From NCBI GenBank assembly GCA_900767825.1, contig CAAGAN010000037.1:1-64000 (forward strand): a DNA stretch of 64,000 bases, written 5' to 3'. The position numbers and the translations under genes were made by a program. The notes under the pieces were generated by a model, which had not been told where the DNA came from, made no database searches, and worked only from the letters and a program-made list of their open reading frames with translations. Of the stretch, positions 59,969-64,000 are shown one piece after another (position 1 is the stretch's first letter; every line of letters starts with the position of its first letter). The stretch comes from Bacilli bacterium (GTDB lineage: Bacteria > Bacillota_I > Bacilli_A > RFN20 > CAG-826).

Positions 59969-61615
59969 TTAAATCTTTAAACTACCAGAAGCGATAAGTT
60001 TTCCGCTTTTCCTATCGAAAAGAAGAATTTCCTTACCAATGATATCAAGCTTGGCTTTCGCTCCGATTTTATAATCGACTCCACCAAAGACAACGCCAGT
60101 AAGAAGATAATCCCCAATCCTAATCTTTACTGTAGTTTCCATACCGGTTGGAAGGGCGCTATAAATATCGCTTTCAATCTTGCCATCATCGTCTAGGGAA
60201 ATGAATTCAGGCCTGACACCGATTATAAATGAATCAGGATCGACATCATGCATTTCATCACTCATCAAGGTGCCGCTAACTTTGGCAATTGCAAAATTAA
60301 ATGGACGGTCGGTATTTAATTTTTCGACAAAATGTTTATTTTGTCTTTCTTGTTCTAGTTTAGTTTTGTTGTCTTGGATTTCTTTGTCTCTTTCTTTCCT
60401 AAATTCATCTAGATTGACATATGTATTAGGCTTAAAAGTGACATCGACATCATCGAATATCCTAAGTTTAATATCGTCTTTGACTTGTTTCCCCTTGGCC
60501 TCGATGAAATTAATGGAAGGAGAACCGATAAAGTCTGCGACAAATAGATTGTTAGGATTCCTATAGACATCTAATGGGGCTTGGTATTGTTGGAGTACCC
60601 CATTGTTGATCAAACAAATCTTTGTAGCCAAAGTCATGGCTTCTTGTTGGTCATGGGTAACATAGACAAAAGTTGAACCAGTCTCGACATGAAGACGTTT
60701 TAATTCACTTCTCATCTCTAACCTTAATTTGGCATCCAGGTTAGAAAGAGGTTCATCCATGAATATGACTTTTGGTCCAGGGGCCAAGGTACGGGCGATG
60801 GCAACTCTTTGTTGCTGTCCGCCAGATAATTCAGAAGGATATCTATCCATGAATTCCCCAATATGGACAATACGTGCTACATGCCTTACACGAAGATCAA
60901 TTTCCTCGCTGTCGAGTTTTCTTACCTTCTTGCATACTTCACCATCAAGAAGATATTCACCAGCTTCATTTAATGTATATCCCTTGCTTTCAACTTTAGA
61001 GATAACTTGGTTAATATTCTCTTCGTATTTAGCAATGGCAGCATCTGCAACTTCTTTTCTCTCTTCTCCATTTTTTTCTTCTAGGTGAAGATTGAATATT
61101 TCTTTAGCAGCAGACATCGAAACGTTAAATCCACCGATAATGAACAATAAGGCTTTATCTTTTTCAATCTTATGGTCCTTGTTATAGGCATAAGTTACGA
61201 ATTTAACAACATCATCACTTCTTTTTAAGGCATTGATTATCGAATTGTATTTTATATAATCGCTAGAAATGACACTCATCTCGCCCTTATATTCTTTTAA
61301 ACCAAAGGTGATGTTATTATAGACAGTCATATGTGGCCATAAGGCATAGTTTTGGAATAAGAAACCTACATGTCTATTTGAAGCAGGGACATTAATCCCT
61401 TCTTCTGAATCAAATACAGTTTCCCCTCCGATTTCAATATGGCCGGAAGTCGGGGTTTCTAGCCCTGCGATCATTCTTAATGTAGTCGTCTTACCACATC
61501 CAGAAGGACCAAGCAAGGTAACGAAGGAATTATCTTCAATTACCATATCAAGATGGTCGACGGCATAGAATCCGCCCCACTGTTTACATACATTTTTCAA
61601 TACAATCTTAGGCAT
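59969..61615 (-). CDS. ABC importer ATPase (PotA/FbpC/MalK class) with large internal insertion
   Basis: The ATG at 61615 (SD GGAGG at about 8 nt) is chosen over a GTG further upstream inside the permease gene; 548 residues. Walker A GPSGCGKT at 36-43, Q-loop Q88, signature LSGGQQQR at 263-270, Walker B VIFMDE at 283-288 and switch His in YVTHD are all intact. Between Q-loop and signature there are about 175 residues rather than about 50, so roughly 120 residues (about 110-232) are inserted in the helical subdomain. A second charged helical insertion (about 395-430) sits in the OB region before GVRPE. Partner of the fused permease, 1 nt upstream. Confidence 0.9.
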   Translation of the reverse strand: MPKIVLKNVCKQWGGFYAVDHLDMVIEDNSFVTLLGPSGCGKTTTLRMIAGLETPTSGHIEIGGETVFDSEEGINVPASNRHVGFLFQNYALWPHMTVYNNITFGLKEYKGEMSVISSDYIKYNSIINALKRSDDVVKFVTYAYNKDHKIEKDKALLFIIGGFNVSMSAAKEIFNLHLEEKNGEERKEVADAAIAKYEENINQVISKVESKGYTLNEAGEYLLDGEVCKKVRKLDSEEIDLRVRHVARIVHIGEFMDRYPSELSGGQQQRVAIARTLAPGPKVIFMDEPLSNLDAKLRLEMRSELKRLHVETGSTFVYVTHDQQEAMTLATKICLINNGVLQQYQAPLDVYRNPNNLFVADFIGSPSINFIEAKGKQVKDDIKLRIFDDVDVTFKPNTYVNLDEFRKERDKEIQDNKTKLEQERQNKHFVEKLNTDRPFNFAIAKVSGTLMSDEMHDVDPDSFIIGVRPEFISLDDDGKIESDIYSALPTGMETTVKIRIGDYLLTGVVFGGVDYKIGAKAKLDIIGKEILLFDRKSGKLIASGSLKI

Positions 61616-61616
61616 A

Positions 61617-63482
61617 TTATTTACCTCCACCAATGCCTTTATCGATGCTAGCCCCAGTCAAGAGGTTAACTAAATAATTAACTAATAGGATTATAACTAC
61701 AAGCAATAAGTTTGCTGCATTCTCTAATGCCGGAATTCCATCTGCATTAAGGAAGAACATGAATCTAGTAAGAACAATATCATCTGGTCCGATAAAGACG
61801 AATAACGATAATTCCCTCATACATGATATAAATGGAAGAAGATATCCAGATATAAATGCACTCTTTTGGATTGGGAAGATGATGCGAGTCATTCTCTTCC
61901 ACCATGGGATATGCTGTATTACTGCAGCTTCTTCTATTTCTCCAGATAGCTGCATCATTGCATTTAATGACGATCTAGAGGAGAAAGGAATATATTTAAT
62001 AGTTCCGACAATGACACAAGTCCATAAAGCTGGCCACCATAATGATCCAACTGCTACTTTCATAGAAGTCGCAAGCAAGAAGAATACTAAGGATAAAGAA
62101 ATTGATGGGATTAAATATGGGAAGAAGGCCAATCCATTAACGAAATTCGCGAATTTGGATTTCCTTTTCTTGCTGACTGCATAGCCAATTAATAACCCAA
62201 ACGTACCAGCAAAAAGGGAACATAAGATAGATAGCAATAACGATCCACCTAATGACCTCCATACCTTCTTTTCGTAGAAGATACCATGTAAGTCATTTCT
62301 AATGACGTCTTTTGAAATCCAGGCTTTAGGAGTTAATCCAGAAGAATAGTCACCTGGATTTGGAAGGAATGATTCAAGGGTGAAAGAAACCATTGGACCG
62401 ATGCAGAAGAAAGTAACAACGATGCAGAATATTGTCCCGATGACATATTTTCCTGCCTTGCCAAGGTTATGGACGGATACTTGTCCAGATTTACCAGTGA
62501 CGGTAGTAAATTGCTTTCTTGATCCAGTTTGTATTTGGTTCATGGTCAAGATAATGACTCCAATTAGGATTAGGACAATAGACATAATCGCCCCTGCTCC
62601 ACGTTGGTATCCTCCACTACCTTCAATACAATATTTCATCCAAGTAGCAAGTACTTCATAATTTATCGGTTTGCCTAAAGTAACTGGGACAGCATAGCTA
62701 GACATAGCCGAAGAGAATACTAGTAATATTGTTGATAATAAGGCTGGTTTTAGAATTGGAACTGTAACTTTGAGGAATACTTTCCACTTAGGGATATTAA
62801 GAATTGTGGCAGCTTCTTCTAAATTAGAGTCCATATTGCGTAATACGCCACCAATAAGAATATAGGCAAATGGGGCATAATGTAATCCTAATATCAAAGC
62901 AATCGGGAAAAAACCGTAAACAAACCATTGAGGGGCGGCTAATCCAGTAAGAGCCTGGAATTCACCAACATACCCACCAGGGAAGGCGGTAGATATAAAG
63001 AAATTCTTCCAAAATAAGGCAAGCGTCCATTGCGGCATGATATAAGGGAATATAAATACTGCCGAAATGAATTTCTTGAATCTCATATTCGTTCTACAAA
63101 TCAAATAGGCTGCTAACCCACCAAATATAATGGCAAAAGCACAAGTTAGTACCGATATTAATAAGGAACGGAAGAAAGGTTTATAAAAGATGTTCCAAGA
63201 ATATTGTTTTTGAAGCGCTAGTCCAGGCTGGAAATCCGCAAATACTTCATAGAAATGGTAGAAAGTCCACTCGCCAGCTTCGGCATCTGGGACAAATTCG
63301 TTTGGCCCAACAGTCAAAGAAGTTTCAAAAACAGATAGAATTGGAGCAATATTTAGAATAAGCAATACGATAGCAAAAATAACTAAGATGGTATTAGCAG
63401 GAACGCCAAAAAAGGTAAGTCCTTTCCTAAGATCCCTCTTAACTACTTTTGTAAACGATGGCTTGTTTACGCTGTTTTCCAT
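61617..63482 (-). CDS. fused double ABC permease (FbpB/AfuB-like)
   Basis: A 621-residue permease with about 12 helices made of two binding-protein-dependent transport modules. Each has an EAA loop: LEEAATILNIPKWKVFLKV near 230 and EIEEAAVIQHIPWWKRMTRI near 530. This layout is typical of iron(III), thiamine or phosphonate-type importers; substrate unknown. The ATG at 63482 has SD GGAG at 6 nt. It precedes the ATPase by 1 nt. Confidence 0.88.
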   Translation of the reverse strand: MENSVNKPSFTKVVKRDLRKGLTFFGVPANTILVIFAIVLLILNIAPILSVFETSLTVGPNEFVPDAEAGEWTFYHFYEVFADFQPGLALQKQYSWNIFYKPFFRSLLISVLTCAFAIIFGGLAAYLICRTNMRFKKFISAVFIFPYIMPQWTLALFWKNFFISTAFPGGYVGEFQALTGLAAPQWFVYGFFPIALILGLHYAPFAYILIGGVLRNMDSNLEEAATILNIPKWKVFLKVTVPILKPALLSTILLVFSSAMSSYAVPVTLGKPINYEVLATWMKYCIEGSGGYQRGAGAIMSIVLILIGVIILTMNQIQTGSRKQFTTVTGKSGQVSVHNLGKAGKYVIGTIFCIVVTFFCIGPMVSFTLESFLPNPGDYSSGLTPKAWISKDVIRNDLHGIFYEKKVWRSLGGSLLLSILCSLFAGTFGLLIGYAVSKKRKSKFANFVNGLAFFPYLIPSISLSLVFFLLATSMKVAVGSLWWPALWTCVIVGTIKYIPFSSRSSLNAMMQLSGEIEEAAVIQHIPWWKRMTRIIFPIQKSAFISGYLLPFISCMRELSLFVFIGPDDIVLTRFMFFLNADGIPALENAANLLLVVIILLVNYLVNLLTGASIDKGIGGGK

Positions 63483-63498
63483 AATCTTCTCCAAAAAG

Positions 63499-63527
63499 AA
63501 GGGGAATAGAAATTATCTACTCCCCTT
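63499..63527 (-). terminator. intra-operon attenuating hairpin after the binding-protein gene
   Basis: On the minus strand AAGGGGA / TCCCCTT, extended by TAGA/TCTA, followed by CTTCTTTTT. A partial terminator here would keep the binding protein more abundant than the membrane parts. Confidence 0.65.
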
Positions 63528-63540
63528 TTAACAAATACTA

Positions 63541-64000
63541 TTATTTAGCGGCAATAGCCCTGGTAATGAAGGCCATGACGGAATTGTATTTAGTCTTGAT
63601 GTAAGATGGGGTTTCAATGACGGCGGCACCCTTAGATGCATCATTCCACCAATCAGAGGTTGGGTCATTTAAGCATGGGAACTTATTGACTCCATCGACA
63701 TATCCATTCTTTGTCCTATCTTTATTAATAGATGGCATGGTTGGATAGTCCCCTACATCCACTGCCCAGACGCTATATCCGGTTTCGGTTGTAGAAAGGA
63801 GATTGATGAAGGCACAGGTTGCATATGGATATTTGGCATTTGGCATGACAGTTGGATAATGCTTATACATAAATCCGCCAAATCCTTTCATTGAAGAAGC
63901 ACCCTTAGTAGCACCATTATCATTATCAGAACCTAAGGCACCGATAACCAAATTGGCTTTGGTAATAGCTTCACTTTCATTAACGTTTTGGATCTTGGAA
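63541..64000 (-). CDS. ABC importer solute-binding protein (C-terminal part, cut by window edge)
   Basis: The frame is open through the window end, giving the last about 152 residues. Segments such as YPYATCAFINLLSTTETGYSV and SDWWNDASKGAAVIETPSYI resemble the C-terminal lobe of family 1 extracellular binding proteins. An ATG at 63951 is internal, not the start. First gene of the ABC operon. Ligand cannot be told from this part. Confidence 0.75.
   Translation of the reverse strand, partial: SKIQNVNESEAITKANLVIGALGSDNDNGATKGASSMKGFGGFMYKHYPTVMPNAKYPYATCAFINLLSTTETGYSVWAVDVGDYPTMPSINKDRTKNGYVDGVNKFPCLNDPTSDWWNDASKGAAVIETPSYIKTKYNSVMAFITRAIAAK

Noticed and set aside
1..64000. TGA read as Trp (Mollicutes code)
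   Set aside because: TGA ends the dUTPase gene and the 51-residue ORF, and Trp is written TGG throughout.
1..64000. CRISPR arrays, IS elements, prophage, tRNA or rRNA genes
   Set aside because: No spaced repeats, transposase or integrase frames, or tRNA cloverleaf-like segments seen in the intergenic regions.

Overview
The window reads as a contiguous piece of a low-GC Bacillota chromosome, most like an uncultured gut Bacilli/Erysipelotrichia-type lineage. The signs are Bacilli gene orders (ezrA - cysteine desulfurase - thiI; dnaB-dnaI beside dnaE-polA-mutM/coaE; infC-rpmI-rplT), a T-box before thrS, an EzrA protein, an ATC-started infC, and Shine-Dalgarno (SD) sequences on many but not all genes. 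TGG encodes Trp and TGA acts as a stop, so the code is standard. There is no IS element, phage, CRISPR array, tRNA or rRNA.

Layout. 1-1.8 kb: DUF523 protein with a basic repeat tail, an ECF S component and a small membrane protein. 1.9-5.7 kb (minus): sugar ABC ATPase, short PucR-type regulator and alpha-glucosidase. 5.8-10.6 kb: heterodimeric ABC exporter and class II aldolase. 10.7-14.3 kb: large secreted GLUG/sialidase-fold protein behind a cre-like site. 14.3-21 kb (minus): DarB-like CBS protein, a solitary AAA ATPase with a tandem-palindrome promoter, dUTPase, glycogen phosphorylase and branching enzyme. 21.1-23.3 kb: acetate kinase and NrnA-like phosphoesterase. 23.5 kb: frameshifted small membrane protein. 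23.8-33 kb: dnaE, polA, a mutM-coaE fusion, then convergent dnaB-dnaI. 33.2-38.2 kb: pfkA-pyk, PAP2 phosphatase, a 51-residue ORF and enolase. 38.3-43.7 kb: ECF sigma and its membrane partner, T-box-thrS, a pseudo-Fic protein and a membrane protein. 43.7-45 kb: L20-leader operon. 45-51 kb (minus): ezrA, cysteine desulfurase, thiI, DUF3737, MalY/PatB. 51.1-59.9 kb: HAD protein, M6-like metalloprotease lipoprotein, S4-leader-rpsD, tyrS (minus), two CNNM/CBS membrane proteins and a barnase-like lipoprotein. 60-64 kb (minus): ABC importer (binding protein cut by the window edge, fused double permease, ATPase with a large insertion).

Taken together the genes describe a fermentative carbohydrate user. 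It imports and cleaves alpha-glucosides, stores glycogen, runs glycolysis (fba, pfkA, eno, pyk) and makes ATP through acetate kinase. The most notable signals are: many transcription-unit first genes with a -10 box only 6-11 nt upstream of the start codon and no SD (probable leaderless mRNAs); a thrS T-box whose Stem I is only about 30 nt; a MutM-CoaE fusion; a surface barnase-like RNase with no barstar nearby; a Fic-fold protein that has lost its catalytic motif; and importer ATPases with unusual insertions.
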